Assembly (NCBI RefSeq): GCF_000331575.1
Contig: NZ_KB223527.1
Span: forward strand, 1,089,842-1,153,841
DNA: 64,000 nucleotides
Direction of reading: 5' to 3'
Origin: Calidifontibacillus oryziterrae
Lineage (GTDB): Bacteria; Bacillota; Bacilli; Bacillales; Bacillaceae_J
The position numbers and the translations under genes were made by a program. The notes beneath the pieces were generated by a model. It searched no databases. It saw only the letters and a program-made list of their open reading frames with translations, and had not been told where the DNA came from. Below, piece by piece: positions 26,736 through 37,606 of the stretch. Positions within the stretch are counted from its first letter, which is position 1. The number at the start of each line of letters is the position of its first letter.

Positions 26736-29585
26736 TTATAGGTTATCCAATGGATCAGGTATCTTCAGCTCATCTTCTGGCTCTTCGGATTCCTCATCAT
26801 CCTCGAGACTATCTTCAAAATTAGGCTCCTCACCTGGTAACGGAATCTCATCATTTGGATCGTAACTATCCCAATCATTGGTAGATACTTCGATTGAAGG
26901 ACTAGATTCGTTACCTAGAACATCGACAGCAGTTACATAGTAAATAGCGCTAGGATTTGAAATAGTATAAGAAGGCTCCGAAGTTTTCGGAACACTAGCA
27001 ACATTACTAAAAGCTTCAAATGGACTATTTGCGCGATAGACCCGATAACCTACAATATCGGTATCTGCGTGCTTTTCCCAAGTTAAAATATTACCATTTA
27101 GAGAAACCGCAACGATTGTCCCTGGAATTTTTCCATCATCAGTGATTTCGTCTTTTTCTGGTATGACGATATTAGCCCAAGCTTCTTTATTTCCAAAAAG
27201 CTGTGACATATCCTTTAAATCAGCTAATTCATTGGCAGCCAAATATTCTGGATTTATCATAAGCCCCTTTGTGACAAACTCATCTGGAAAACCATCAGGC
27301 ACCTTATAATATTTGTCATCTACGACAATATAAGACCCTTCAATTAAACTGTCATCAACTTCTTTTGGAACAAATTTCGCATTAAAAAGATCACTTTTTA
27401 TTAATCCAGCTTTTTCACAAAGCTCAGAAGGAAGCTTCCCACTAACAGCACAATATGATCTCCGTACAATTCCACCAGGCATGGCAAACCTTTCAGTTGT
27501 ATCAACCAATTCAGGCTTTAAATCATGAACAGCGTTCATTAGGTCGGCCCAAATCATCTGGTTGCGTATGCCATATGAGTAGCCCTTATAGCTTTGTTCA
27601 AGTGGTTTAGGTGTGTCATAACCCATCCATACTCCAAATGTAACTTTAGGATTCGTTGCCACTAACCATGAATCATGATAATCCTGTGCTGTACCTGTTT
27701 TCCCAGCCCAATCAGATTTGAATTTCATTTTACTTGGTAATCCTGCAGCCGTTCCAGAAGTTATAACATCTCGCATCATGTCAATCATTAAATAGGCTGT
27801 TTGTGGTGAAAATACATCAACAGGTTTTGATTCGTGTTGATAAATAAGCTCACCGTCTTTTGTCTCGATTTTTTCTATCATATAGGCATCTACGAACGTT
27901 CCACCATTTGCAAAAGTTGCATATGCATTGACATTTTCCTCAACTGAAATTCCTTTTTCTAATCCACCTAGCGACATTGATAAATGACTTTTATCTCCCT
28001 CTGTTAAAGTGCTAATACCCATTTTCTCTAGATATTGCGTAGGGTTTCTATCAATAATCGTCGAATAAACTTTAGCAGCAGGAATATTAAAAGATTTTGC
28101 TAAAGCGTATCTAGCTGAAATTAAGCCATTATAGTCATTGGAATAGTTTTTGGGTTCCCAAATACTTGGACCAGCTTTTATTTTCAGTGGTACATCGGGT
28201 ATTACAGAACCTGGATGATAAAGTCCAAGTTCAATTGCTGGCGCATAAACGAGAAGCGGTTTCATTGTTGATCCATTCGAGCGATATCCTTTTGTAGCAT
28301 GATTTAGGTTCTTTCGTTCATAATCACGACCGCCAACAAAGCTTATAATTGCACCTGTTTTATTGTCAATTAAAATCGCACCTACTTCGACAGGTTCCAT
28401 TATTTTAGTTGTTTCACCTGTTTCCGGATCGATAACTTTCTCAGATTTATCACTGCCATAATACTGAAAATCATTTTTTACTTCCTGCATTTTATCATAT
28501 ATTTCTTTATCGATCGTTGAATAAATTCTATAGCCATTTTGCCTTAGGTTTTTATCTGCCTTCATATAATACTCATTATAAAGGTTATCATCATTCTTCA
28601 AATCTTCATCAGAATAACCATCCTGTTCTGCTAGAATTTTCATGATGATTTCCTTTGCACGATCTTCAATTTCAAATGTTACCCACGGATAATTTTGTAC
28701 TGGACTCTGTTTAGGTGGAGCTAAATTCCCTTTTATATCATAGGCAAGTGCTTCATTATATTCCTTTTCAGTAATATACCCAGCAATAAGCATTCTATTT
28801 AAAACGGTCTTCATTCTATTCAGACTTGGTTCAATATCCTCTTTTATCTCCCCATTGGTCGTGAATGGTGTATATGCAGAAGGACTCTGTGGTAATCCAG
28901 CTATATAAGCAGCCTGGGGAAGATTTAATTCACTTGCATCTACACCAAAAATACCCTGGGCAGCGGTTTGAATTCCGGCAATATTTCGTCCGGAAGAGTT
29001 GCGACCAAACGGCACAACATTTAAATATGCTTCAATGATTTCATCCTTGTCAAAAAATCGCTCCAAACGAAGCGCAATCATAATTTCCTTTGCTTTCCGT
29101 TCAAAAGATACTTCATTTGTTAAAATTTGATTCTTAATTAATTGCTGCGTAATTGTACTACCACCCGTTTTAACGGCTGAATTCGTAAATTCTTGTATTA
29201 TAGCACGTAGAATAGCTTTCGGTACAACACCAGAATGCTCACGAAAGTTCTCATCCTCTGTGGCAATAATTCCGTTAATTACATGTTCAGAAACATCAGC
29301 TAATTTTATTTCCTCACGATCAATATCAGAGCGGAGCTTTCCTAAATAAATTTCATCTTTAAAATAAAGCTCTGTTGTCTCCTCATAGTTATAAATATCC
29401 TTCTTCATACTATCATAGCTTCTTATAGGCTCATCCTTAACAAGGGACGCAAAATAGCCTGCTCCTACACCGCCAGCGAAGAATACTCCCATTAAACAAA
29501 ATGTGATAAATATAAGGACCAAATTCCATGAAACTTTCGTAAATATTCTTGCTACTTTTACAAAATTTTTCTTATTAAAATTCAT
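26736..29585 (-). CDS. Class A penicillin-binding protein with C-terminal FN3 domain
   Basis: 949 residues from ATG at 29585, 7 bases after AGGGGG. Order: cytoplasmic basic start, one membrane anchor (about 18-45), GT51 glycosyltransferase (about 75-260; catalytic Glu in TEDENFREHSG near 109, GGSTITQQLIKN), transpeptidase (about 390-690; SxxK Ser in NGSTMKPLL near 440, SFN near 500, KTGTAQ near 632), a fibronectin type III domain (about 835-900, NILTWEKHADTDIVGYRVYR), and an acidic Glu/Asp-rich tail. It makes and crosslinks peptidoglycan outside the membrane. It is larger than the sporulation PBPs PbpF and PbpG. It lies divergent from tyrS. Confidence 0.93.
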   Translation of the reverse strand: MNFNKKNFVKVARIFTKVSWNLVLIFITFCLMGVFFAGGVGAGYFASLVKDEPIRSYDSMKKDIYNYEETTELYFKDEIYLGKLRSDIDREEIKLADVSEHVINGIIATEDENFREHSGVVPKAILRAIIQEFTNSAVKTGGSTITQQLIKNQILTNEVSFERKAKEIMIALRLERFFDKDEIIEAYLNVVPFGRNSSGRNIAGIQTAAQGIFGVDASELNLPQAAYIAGLPQSPSAYTPFTTNGEIKEDIEPSLNRMKTVLNRMLIAGYITEKEYNEALAYDIKGNLAPPKQSPVQNYPWVTFEIEDRAKEIIMKILAEQDGYSDEDLKNDDNLYNEYYMKADKNLRQNGYRIYSTIDKEIYDKMQEVKNDFQYYGSDKSEKVIDPETGETTKIMEPVEVGAILIDNKTGAIISFVGGRDYERKNLNHATKGYRSNGSTMKPLLVYAPAIELGLYHPGSVIPDVPLKIKAGPSIWEPKNYSNDYNGLISARYALAKSFNIPAAKVYSTIIDRNPTQYLEKMGISTLTEGDKSHLSMSLGGLEKGISVEENVNAYATFANGGTFVDAYMIEKIETKDGELIYQHESKPVDVFSPQTAYLMIDMMRDVITSGTAAGLPSKMKFKSDWAGKTGTAQDYHDSWLVATNPKVTFGVWMGYDTPKPLEQSYKGYSYGIRNQMIWADLMNAVHDLKPELVDTTERFAMPGGIVRRSYCAVSGKLPSELCEKAGLIKSDLFNAKFVPKEVDDSLIEGSYIVVDDKYYKVPDGFPDEFVTKGLMINPEYLAANELADLKDMSQLFGNKEAWANIVIPEKDEITDDGKIPGTIVAVSLNGNILTWEKHADTDIVGYRVYRANSPFEAFSNVASVPKTSEPSYTISNPSAIYYVTAVDVLGNESSPSIEVSTNDWDSYDPNDEIPLPGEEPNFEDSLEDDEESEEPEDELKIPDPLDNL

Positions 29586-29730
29586 ACTCAATCCCCCTAA
29601 GACAGGATTATTATAGCATAAACACTTTATCTTTAATATGATAGTTAACGATTGTCAAATTTAAATTTGACTTTTTGAAGGATTTTGTGTTAAATCTTTA
29701 TTATATTGTGTTGAATTTAATATTTTATAG

Positions 29731-29991
29731 CTTTGAGAGGAAGAAGTAGTGTTTATTTCCCTGTTACTAGAGAGCTGACGACTGGTGGAAGTCAGCACAA
29801 AAATAGACATGAATTACATCCTTGAGCATTTGTTAGGAACAGAGCAGTTTATCCTTTGAGATCCGCATCTCCCTTTTCTTAGTACTAGCAAACGGTTTTG
29901 GCCGTTATCCGATTTAAGTGGAAGAAATAAACGTTCTTCAAATAGGGTGGTACCGCGAATTATATTCGTCCCTATTTGTAGGACGTTTTTT
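29731..29991 (+). ncRNA. T-box riboswitch, tyrosyl
   Basis: Leader of tyrS with the canonical AGGGTGGTACCGCG T-box at 29944-29957. The specifier loop near 29811-29819 presents UAC (29815-29817), a tyrosine codon. The terminator stem joins ACGTTCTTCAAATAGGG (29931-29947) with the matching CCCTATTTGTAGGACGT (to about 29986) and a T run; uncharged tRNA-Tyr would favour the antiterminator. About 80 bp remain to the tyrS start. Confidence 0.95.
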
Positions 29992-30036
29992 GTATTAGCT
30001 GAGTTACAGTACAGTGAAGAATTTTTAAAACTTTGA

Positions 30037-31329
<1,293 letters not shown>

Positions 31330-31404
31330 AATAGAAAAGTCCGTGGGTTCGATATTTTCTTATTCCAATATGTTTAAAATAGTTAAAATTGCTTCAAGTA
31401 CTAG

Positions 31405-31438
31405 AAAACCCTTGAACAAAAAATGTTCAAGGGTTCTT
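31405..31438. terminator. Terminator between tyrS and acsA
   Basis: AACCCTTGAAC (31407-31417) pairs perfectly with GTTCAAGGGTT (31425-31435); convergent genes on both sides. Confidence 0.85.
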
Positions 31439-31452
31439 TACTATCTTTATAA

Positions 31453-33171
31453 TTAGTCTTCCATTGTTGAAAGGTCTCCAGTTGGCAAGTCAAGCTCCCA
31501 TGCTTTAAGCACTCGTCTCATAATCTTACCGCTTCGCGTTTTTGGAAGCTTATCTCTAAATTCTATTTCGCGAGGTGCAGCATGTGCAGCTAAGCCTGTT
31601 TTTACAAAGTTACGAATTTCCTCTTTTAATTCATCACTTTGCTCATAGCCGTCACGAAGTGCAATAAATGCCTTTATAATTTCCCCACGAACTGGATCCG
31701 GTTTACCAATAACACCAGCCTCAGCAATCGCCGGATGCTCAACGAGTTTACTCTCTACCTCAAATGGTCCAACACGCTCTCCTGCTGTCATGATAACGTC
31801 GTCAACACGTCCTTGGAACCAGAAATAACCATCTTCATCCATATATGCTGAGTCACCAGATACATACCAATCATTTGCTATGAAATATGATTCGTATTTT
31901 TCTGGATTGCCCCAAATTTGTCTCATCATTGATGGCCAACCTTTTTTAATTGCAAGATTGCCCATGCGTAATGGTGGAAGCTCATTACCTTGGTCATCTA
32001 CAATTGCTGCAACTACACCTGGTATCGGCTTACCCATTGATCCTGGGCGAATATCCATACAAGGATAATTTGAAATTAATTGTGCTCCAGTTTCTGTCAT
32101 CCACCAGTTATCATGAATTCTTAATCCAAATACTTTGTGTCCCCAACGAACAACCTCTGGATTTAACGGCTCACCAACACTTAAAACATGGCGTAATGAT
32201 GATAAATCGAATTGTTTAATTATTTCATCGCCAGCACCCATTAGCATTCTAAATGCTGTTGGTGCACTATACCAAACAGTAACACGATAGTCTTGGAGTA
32301 CTTGATACCACGCTTCCGGTTTGAAACGTCCACCTACAATAACGTTTGTTACACCATTAAGCCATGGCCCAAACATACCGTAAGAAGTACCAGTTACCCA
32401 ACCTGGATCGGCTGTACACCAGTATATATCATCATCTTTTAAATCTAGTATCCATTTTGCCGTTTGATATTGTTGAATCATGGCATTATGAACATGAAGA
32501 ACGCCTTTTGGCTTACCAGTAGATCCTGAAGTATAATGCAACAGATGGCCGTCCTCACGGTCAACCCACTCAATTTGAAGCTCAATACTAGCTTCTGCCA
32601 TCCGATTATTAAACTCGATAATTTTACCTTCTTCTTTTACATTGTCTCCCACAACAATGACTTTTTCTAATAATGGTAATTCAGCAAAAGGAACACGTCC
32701 TAACAATTCAGGTGTAGTTACGATAACCTTAGCGCCACTATCTTCAAGGCGATCGCGGACAGCTCCCTCCATAAATGCTTCAAATAATGGTCCAACAATT
32801 GCACCTAATTTAATAGCACCGAGAACGACGAAGTAAAGCTCTGGTGAACGTGGCATAAATACAAACACACGGTCCCCCTTCACAACACCAGCAGCATTCT
32901 TTAATACATTCCCTGCCTGATTAGAGCGCTCCATCATTTCCTTATAGCTATACTTTTCGATCCTATTTGCATCACGATAATGCAAGGCAATTTTATCTTT
33001 CTTATCGGATAATGCATGACGATCGATTGCTTCATATGCAATATTAACTCGTCCAGTTTCTGACCAGCTAAAGTTTTTTTCGACGTCTTTCCAGTCGAAC
33101 GAAGCATAAACCTCGTCATAATTCTTTAAATTATAGTCCCCCTGTAATGCAGAAAGCGTTTCCATTTTCAT
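31453..33171 (-). CDS. acsA: Acetyl-CoA synthetase AcsA
   Basis: 572 residues, the length of the Bacillus type, shorter than the enterobacterial Acs. It makes acetyl-CoA from acetate, ATP and CoA through acetyl-AMP. P-loop YTSGSTGKPKGVLH near 215, WWMTETG near 355, and the acetylation-target Lys in PKTRSGKIMRR near 550. It is divergent from acuABC, whose AcuA acetylates and AcuC deacetylates that Lys. ATG at 33171, with GGGGGAG upstream. It resembles the acyl-CoA synthetase at 7.8-9.4 kb but is a distinct family. Confidence 0.95.
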   Translation of the reverse strand: MKMETLSALQGDYNLKNYDEVYASFDWKDVEKNFSWSETGRVNIAYEAIDRHALSDKKDKIALHYRDANRIEKYSYKEMMERSNQAGNVLKNAAGVVKGDRVFVFMPRSPELYFVVLGAIKLGAIVGPLFEAFMEGAVRDRLEDSGAKVIVTTPELLGRVPFAELPLLEKVIVVGDNVKEEGKIIEFNNRMAEASIELQIEWVDREDGHLLHYTSGSTGKPKGVLHVHNAMIQQYQTAKWILDLKDDDIYWCTADPGWVTGTSYGMFGPWLNGVTNVIVGGRFKPEAWYQVLQDYRVTVWYSAPTAFRMLMGAGDEIIKQFDLSSLRHVLSVGEPLNPEVVRWGHKVFGLRIHDNWWMTETGAQLISNYPCMDIRPGSMGKPIPGVVAAIVDDQGNELPPLRMGNLAIKKGWPSMMRQIWGNPEKYESYFIANDWYVSGDSAYMDEDGYFWFQGRVDDVIMTAGERVGPFEVESKLVEHPAIAEAGVIGKPDPVRGEIIKAFIALRDGYEQSDELKEEIRNFVKTGLAAHAAPREIEFRDKLPKTRSGKIMRRVLKAWELDLPTGDLSTMED

Positions 33172-33207
33172 CTAACTTTCTCCCCCTTATATTTGTAGAA
33201 TGGTTAT

Positions 33208-33236
33208 AGTATAATATAAATATTCAGATTTTTCAA
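33208..33236 (-). promoter_or_regulatory. acsA promoter
   Basis: On the minus strand: TTGAAA (33236-33231), 17-bp spacer, TATACT (33213-33208), 37 bp upstream of the acsA start. I could not find a clear CcpA cre site in this divergent region. Confidence 0.65.
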
Positions 33237-33362
33237 TTTCCTTATAAAAATATGTCATAAATTATTTTTTGCATTGTCTACCAGCCTATTATTTCATGTA
33301 TAATAGATCTTAGTTTAAATATTCATAATTATTTATACAACCTATTTTATGGTGGTGACTTA

Positions 33363-33995
33363 ATGGAACACAAAAAAACATACTACGCCAAAGAAATACA
33401 TACAAAAGCTGGCCCTTTAATGATTGAAGGCCCTGTTGAGGCTGACTTATTAGCAAACTATCATTTTCATGAAGATTTAGTAGCTTTTCGTCAACCACGA
33501 GATCAACATAAAGCAATTGTAGAAATTGCTAGATTACCAGAGGGGAGGATCATAATAGCAAGAGACGAAAATACAATAGTAGGATATGTAACGTACTTAT
33601 ATCCAGATCCATTAGAAAGATGGTCAGAAGGAAATATCGATAATTTAATAGAGCTTGGTGCAATCGAAGTAATTCCTAAATTTCGTGGCTGTGGTGTTGG
33701 TCAAAATCTTTTACGTGTTTCAATGATGGACGATGCGATGGAGGACTATATTATCATTACAACAGAGTATTATTGGCATTGGGACTTGAAAGGTACCGGT
33801 CTTAACGTTTGGGACTATCGAAAGGTAATGGAAAAAATGATGAATGCCGGTGGACTTGTTTATTATGCTACTGATGATCCTGAGATCAGCTCCCATCCAG
33901 CAAATTGTTTAATGGCACGGATTGGAGCTAGGGTTGATCAAGAATCTGTTCAAAAGTTTGATCAGCTAAGATTTTTAAATAGATACATGTATTAA
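33363..33995 (+). CDS. acuA: AcuA, protein acetyltransferase acting on AcsA
   Basis: 210 residues, GNAT fold. The acetyl-CoA-binding motif is in KFRGCGVGQNLL near residue 105. AcuA inactivates acetyl-CoA synthetase by acetylating its active-site Lys. ATG at 33363 follows GGTGGTG. First gene of acuABC, opposite to its target acsA. Confidence 0.93.
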   Translation: MEHKKTYYAKEIHTKAGPLMIEGPVEADLLANYHFHEDLVAFRQPRDQHKAIVEIARLPEGRIIIARDENTIVGYVTYLYPDPLERWSEGNIDNLIELGAIEVIPKFRGCGVGQNLLRVSMMDDAMEDYIIITTEYYWHWDLKGTGLNVWDYRKVMEKMMNAGGLVYYATDDPEISSHPANCLMARIGARVDQESVQKFDQLRFLNRYMY

Positions 33996-34037
33996 TTTTC
34001 AATAGCTTTACTTATTTTTCAAAAAGGGGGAGATTTC

Positions 34038-34685
34038 ATGATTATCGAGGAAATTATGAATACGAACTTAATTACAATGAGACCGCATGAAACGATTGCT
34101 AAAGCTTGTGAGTATATTCAAACGAAACGAATTCGACATATCCCAATTGTAGATGAAAACTTTCATGTTATCGGAATTGTTACAGATCGGGACATTCGCG
34201 ATGTCAGTCCGTCAATTTTCCATTCAGAGGAACATATTGAGGATCTACAAAAGCCAATTGCAAGTATTATGACAGAAGAGGTCATCACTGGACATCCATT
34301 AGATTTTGTAGAAGAGGTCTCTGCTATTTTTTATGAGCATAAGATCGGTTGTTTGCCAATAGAATCAGAAGGTAAGTTAGTTGGAATCGTAACAGAAACA
34401 GATATGCTCCATACTTTAGTAAAAGTAATGGGGGCTGATCAACCTAGCTCGTTAATTGAGATTCAAGTTGACAACAAGCTTGGAATGCTTGCTGAGGTGG
34501 CCCAGGTTTTTTGTGAAAAGAATGTAAACATTATTAGTGTTCTCGTTTATCCAGATAAAAAAGATTCGTCTCGAAAATTATTATTATTCCGTGTGCAAAC
34601 AATGAATCCTGTGAAGGTTATTGAAGGACTTAAAAAACGCGGCTATACGGTGTTGTGGCCTAATCTTCCGGGTGTTTCCTCATGA
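34038..34685 (+). CDS. acuB: AcuB, CBS-pair and ACT domain protein
   Basis: 215 residues. Two CBS motifs (about 1-60 and 70-130, RIRHIPIVDENFHVIGIVTDRD and KIGCLPIESEGKLVGIVTETD) bind adenine nucleotides in other proteins; an ACT domain follows (about 140-215). Its exact job in acetate/acetoin use is not defined. ATG at 34038 follows AAGGGGG. Its stop overlaps the acuC start by 4 bp. Confidence 0.93.
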   Translation: MIIEEIMNTNLITMRPHETIAKACEYIQTKRIRHIPIVDENFHVIGIVTDRDIRDVSPSIFHSEEHIEDLQKPIASIMTEEVITGHPLDFVEEVSAIFYEHKIGCLPIESEGKLVGIVTETDMLHTLVKVMGADQPSSLIEIQVDNKLGMLAEVAQVFCEKNVNIISVLVYPDKKDSSRKLLLFRVQTMNPVKVIEGLKKRGYTVLWPNLPGVSS

Positions 34686-35860
34686 AAATGAATAGTTACT
34701 ATGTGTTTTCGGAAGAGTTTCAAAGCTATAAATTTAATGATGACCATCCTTTTAACCAGAGAAGAGTGCAGCTTACAACAGATTTATTAAAAATGTCTGG
34801 TGCTCTTAATGACGATGACATCATCCCGCCAAGGATGGCTACCGATGAGGAAATCGCCTTAATTCATGATTCTAGCTATATCGAGGCTGTGAAAAAAGCA
34901 GGGCAAGGTGAACTATCTGAAGAAGTAGCTCAAAACTACGGACTTGGTACTGAAGATGTTCCAGTCTTTGCAAATATGCATGAAGCAAGTGCTTTCCTAG
35001 TAGGCGGAACTTTAACTGCAGTTGACCTTGTAATGGAAGGAAAAGCTGACCATGCTTTAAATTTAGGCGGGGGGCTTCATCATGGTTTTCGTGGAAAGGC
35101 TTCAGGTTTTTGCATTTATAATGATAGCTCTATTGCTATAAAATATATGCAAGAAAAGTATGGGGCAAGAGTATTATATATCGATACAGACGCCCATCAT
35201 GGTGATGGTGTCCAATGGTCGTTTTACGACGACCCAACCGTTTGCACATTTTCAATTCATGAAACAGGAAGATATTTATTTCCTGGAACAGGTAATGTTA
35301 ATGAAAAAGGACAAGGAGCAGGTTACGGTACTGCCTTTAATATTCCGGTAGATGCCTTCACTGAAGACGAGTCTTGGCTTGATTGCTACATAACATCCTT
35401 TCGCCAAATAGCAGAATTTTTTAAACCAGATGTGATACTAACCCAAAATGGTGTCGATTCTCATTATTTAGATCCTTTGACACACCTATCGGCGACGATT
35501 AAGATTTATCGTGAAATTCCAAAGCTTGCTCACCAAATTGCTCACGAGTATTGCGGTGGAAAATGGATCGCAGTCGGTGGCGGTGGCTATGATCATTGGC
35601 GTGTAGTTCCTAGAGCTTGGTCAATGATTTGGCTAGAAATGACAGGGCAATTAGATCATATAGCGAAGGGGCAGCTTCCTAATGAATGGTTAGATAAATG
35701 GCAAGCGCTTTCACCAGTGAAGTTAATTCCAACTTGGGAAGATCCTGATAATTTATATCCACCTATCCCTAGAAAAGCAGAAATTACGGAGAAAAACTCC
35801 CAAACACTAGCAAGGGCTTTACTGCACATTCGTAAATCTAACAAAGACATTGTATTATAA
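34682..35860 (+). CDS. acuC: AcuC, class I/II histone deacetylase-family enzyme
   Basis: 392 residues. Zinc-dependent deacetylase that reactivates AcsA. Catalytic and metal residues are visible in GGGLHHGFRGKASGFCIYND (about 130) and DTDAHHGDGVQWSFY (about 170), with TQNGVDSH near 258 and GGGGYD near 300. ATG overlaps the acuB stop, so translation is coupled. Confidence 0.95.
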   Translation: MKMNSYYVFSEEFQSYKFNDDHPFNQRRVQLTTDLLKMSGALNDDDIIPPRMATDEEIALIHDSSYIEAVKKAGQGELSEEVAQNYGLGTEDVPVFANMHEASAFLVGGTLTAVDLVMEGKADHALNLGGGLHHGFRGKASGFCIYNDSSIAIKYMQEKYGARVLYIDTDAHHGDGVQWSFYDDPTVCTFSIHETGRYLFPGTGNVNEKGQGAGYGTAFNIPVDAFTEDESWLDCYITSFRQIAEFFKPDVILTQNGVDSHYLDPLTHLSATIKIYREIPKLAHQIAHEYCGGKWIAVGGGGYDHWRVVPRAWSMIWLEMTGQLDHIAKGQLPNEWLDKWQALSPVKLIPTWEDPDNLYPPIPRKAEITEKNSQTLARALLHIRKSNKDIVL

Positions 35861-35885
35861 TTTCAAACATGTAAGCACATAGTAA

Positions 35886-35922
35886 GACAGGTTGTCCTAT
35901 TATACAAAGGACAACCTGTTTA
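35886..35922. terminator. Terminator between acuC and motS
   Basis: ACAGGTTGTCC (35887-35897) pairs with GGACAACCTGT (35909-35919) between convergent genes; the motS stop codon is at its edge. Confidence 0.87.
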
Positions 35923-36744
35923 TTGTTGCTCAGCACTATCATTCGTCATCTCAGCCGGCATGTCTGCCGAAATTGTTTCGACATATTTAGGGTCGGAAAT
36001 TACAATTTCAACACGGCGATTTTTCGCCCAATTTTCTGGGCCTGTATTGTCAACAATAGGTCTCGTTTCTCCATATCCAACTACGTAAAAACGGGTTTTT
36101 TCAAGATTATGATTCGCTTCAAGATAACGGACAACACTAGCGGCCCTTGCTGTAGAAAGCTCCCAGTTTGAAGGAAAACGATAGGTCGAAATCGGACGAT
36201 TATCTGTATGTCCTTCAACTTTTATAGGATTTGGCACACTATTTAGCAATGTTCCCACTTTATCCAAAAACGGGTATGCTGCAGGCAATAGCTCTGCATT
36301 CCCACTAGCAAATAATACCTTTTCTTGAAGAACCAATACAACTCCACGTTCTTCACGATTAGCAGATATTACTTCGGTTAACCCATTTTCTTCTAAAAAC
36401 TTATTGACTTCAGCCATTAACTGCTGTAATGAATCTGATTCAGAACCACCCTGTTGATTATTATTATCTTGATTTTCTTCCTGCTCTTCCTCATTTTCTT
36501 GGTTTGATTTAGAAATTTTTGGGTTTTCAGATGGCTTCGGATTTTTAATCACTGATGGATAACCATCAAAGTTTAATGTGCTTTTTTTAAATGATTCTGC
36601 AATTGCTTCGAATTTCACTAAATCAATTTGCGACATTGAGAAAAGTAATATAAAAAACACTAGAATCAACATCGTCATATCAGAAAAGGTCGTCATCCAT
36701 GCGGCAGAACCGGACCTTTTTTCAGTCTTTTTTCTAAGCTTCAT
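35920..36744 (-). CDS. motS: MotS, stator protein of the sodium-type flagellar motor
   Basis: 274 residues from ATG at 36744, preceded by GAGGAGGAG; upstream in-frame starts lie inside motP and give an improbable Arg-rich extension. One membrane segment (about 18-40) with the ion-binding Asp in TTFSDMTMLILVFF, a Gln/Asn/Glu-rich linker (about 75-110), and an OmpA-like peptidoglycan-binding domain (about 120-260; GHTDNRPI, NWELSTARA, NRRVEI). The start overlaps the motP stop by 11 bp. MotPS stators are sodium-driven in Bacillus, as opposed to proton-driven MotAB. Confidence 0.92.
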   Translation of the reverse strand: MKLRKKTEKRSGSAAWMTTFSDMTMLILVFFILLFSMSQIDLVKFEAIAESFKKSTLNFDGYPSVIKNPKPSENPKISKSNQENEEEQEENQDNNNQQGGSESDSLQQLMAEVNKFLEENGLTEVISANREERGVVLVLQEKVLFASGNAELLPAAYPFLDKVGTLLNSVPNPIKVEGHTDNRPISTYRFPSNWELSTARAASVVRYLEANHNLEKTRFYVVGYGETRPIVDNTGPENWAKNRRVEIVISDPKYVETISADMPAEMTNDSAEQQ

Positions 36745-37546
36745 TCGCAGTCTCCTCCTCCGCATCATCATCGTCTTTTTGACGAGCATTTGCTGGTAGG
36801 AACGCACTCAATTTTTCTTCTAAAATTTTCGGGTTTTGTCCTGATTGAACACCAATTACACCCTCTATAACAATTTGCTTTAAAAATACCTCTTTTTCTG
36901 TTCTAGCTGCTAGTTTACTAGCTAATGGAATACATATAACATTGGCAACTAATGATCCATATAAAGTAGTTATGATTGCAATTGCCATACTAGGACCTAA
37001 TGTAGATGGATCATTTAAATTTTTCAGCATCAGAATCAATCCAACAAGTGTCCCAATCATCCCCCAAGCTGGTGCAAGTTCACCAGCTTTTTCGACGATA
37101 GCTCGTCCAATTTTATGACGATCCTCCATCGCTGTAATTTCGGCGCTCATAATATCATTAATGACATCTGGCTCAATCCCGTCTACAGCTAGCAAAACAC
37201 CTTTTTTAATAAATTCATCGTCAACATTTTCCATTTCCGCTTCTAACGCAAGTAATCCTTCACGGCGAGCACGATCTGAAAGATTTACAAAGATCTTAAT
37301 TAACCCTTCTAAATCTTGCTCATGTTGGCTAAATGCCTGCTTAACTACTTTAAACAAGTTTTTTAATTCTGGTAAAGTAAAAGCCGTTAGTAACGCACCC
37401 GTTGTCCCACCAATTACTATAAAAAAAGAAGGAATATCGATAAAGTTGACGAGCCCAGCAAAACCTGCATTTGATAAAATACCAAATAAAAAGAATACTA
37501 CCGCAGCAACTAACCCTAGTGTGGTTGCAATATCATTTTTCTTCAT
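36734..37546 (-). CDS. motP: MotP, stator protein of the sodium-type flagellar motor
   Basis: 270 residues from ATG at 37546, preceded by TAGGGAGAGG. Four membrane segments (about 5-28, 32-52, 145-168, 178-200), with a cytoplasmic loop between the second and third that contacts the rotor and the conserved GMIGTLVGLI and GSLVANV stretches of the MotA/PomA family. A Asp/Glu-rich tail ends the protein. It follows ccpA by 60 bp, the arrangement in B. subtilis where ccpA-motPS can be co-transcribed. Confidence 0.92.
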   Translation of the reverse strand: MKKNDIATTLGLVAAVVFFLFGILSNAGFAGLVNFIDIPSFFIVIGGTTGALLTAFTLPELKNLFKVVKQAFSQHEQDLEGLIKIFVNLSDRARREGLLALEAEMENVDDEFIKKGVLLAVDGIEPDVINDIMSAEITAMEDRHKIGRAIVEKAGELAPAWGMIGTLVGLILMLKNLNDPSTLGPSMAIAIITTLYGSLVANVICIPLASKLAARTEKEVFLKQIVIEGVIGVQSGQNPKILEEKLSAFLPANARQKDDDDAEEETANEA

Positions 37547-37606
37547 TGGCCTCTCCCTAATAGATAATGTCCATAACATTATAGTTTTCTATTTCTTTTA
37601 TTCATA

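Noticed and set aside
36745..36807. Longer MotS starting inside motP
   Set aside because: The extra residues are Met/Arg-rich from a shifted reading of motP; the ATG at 36744 has GAGGAGGAG in front.
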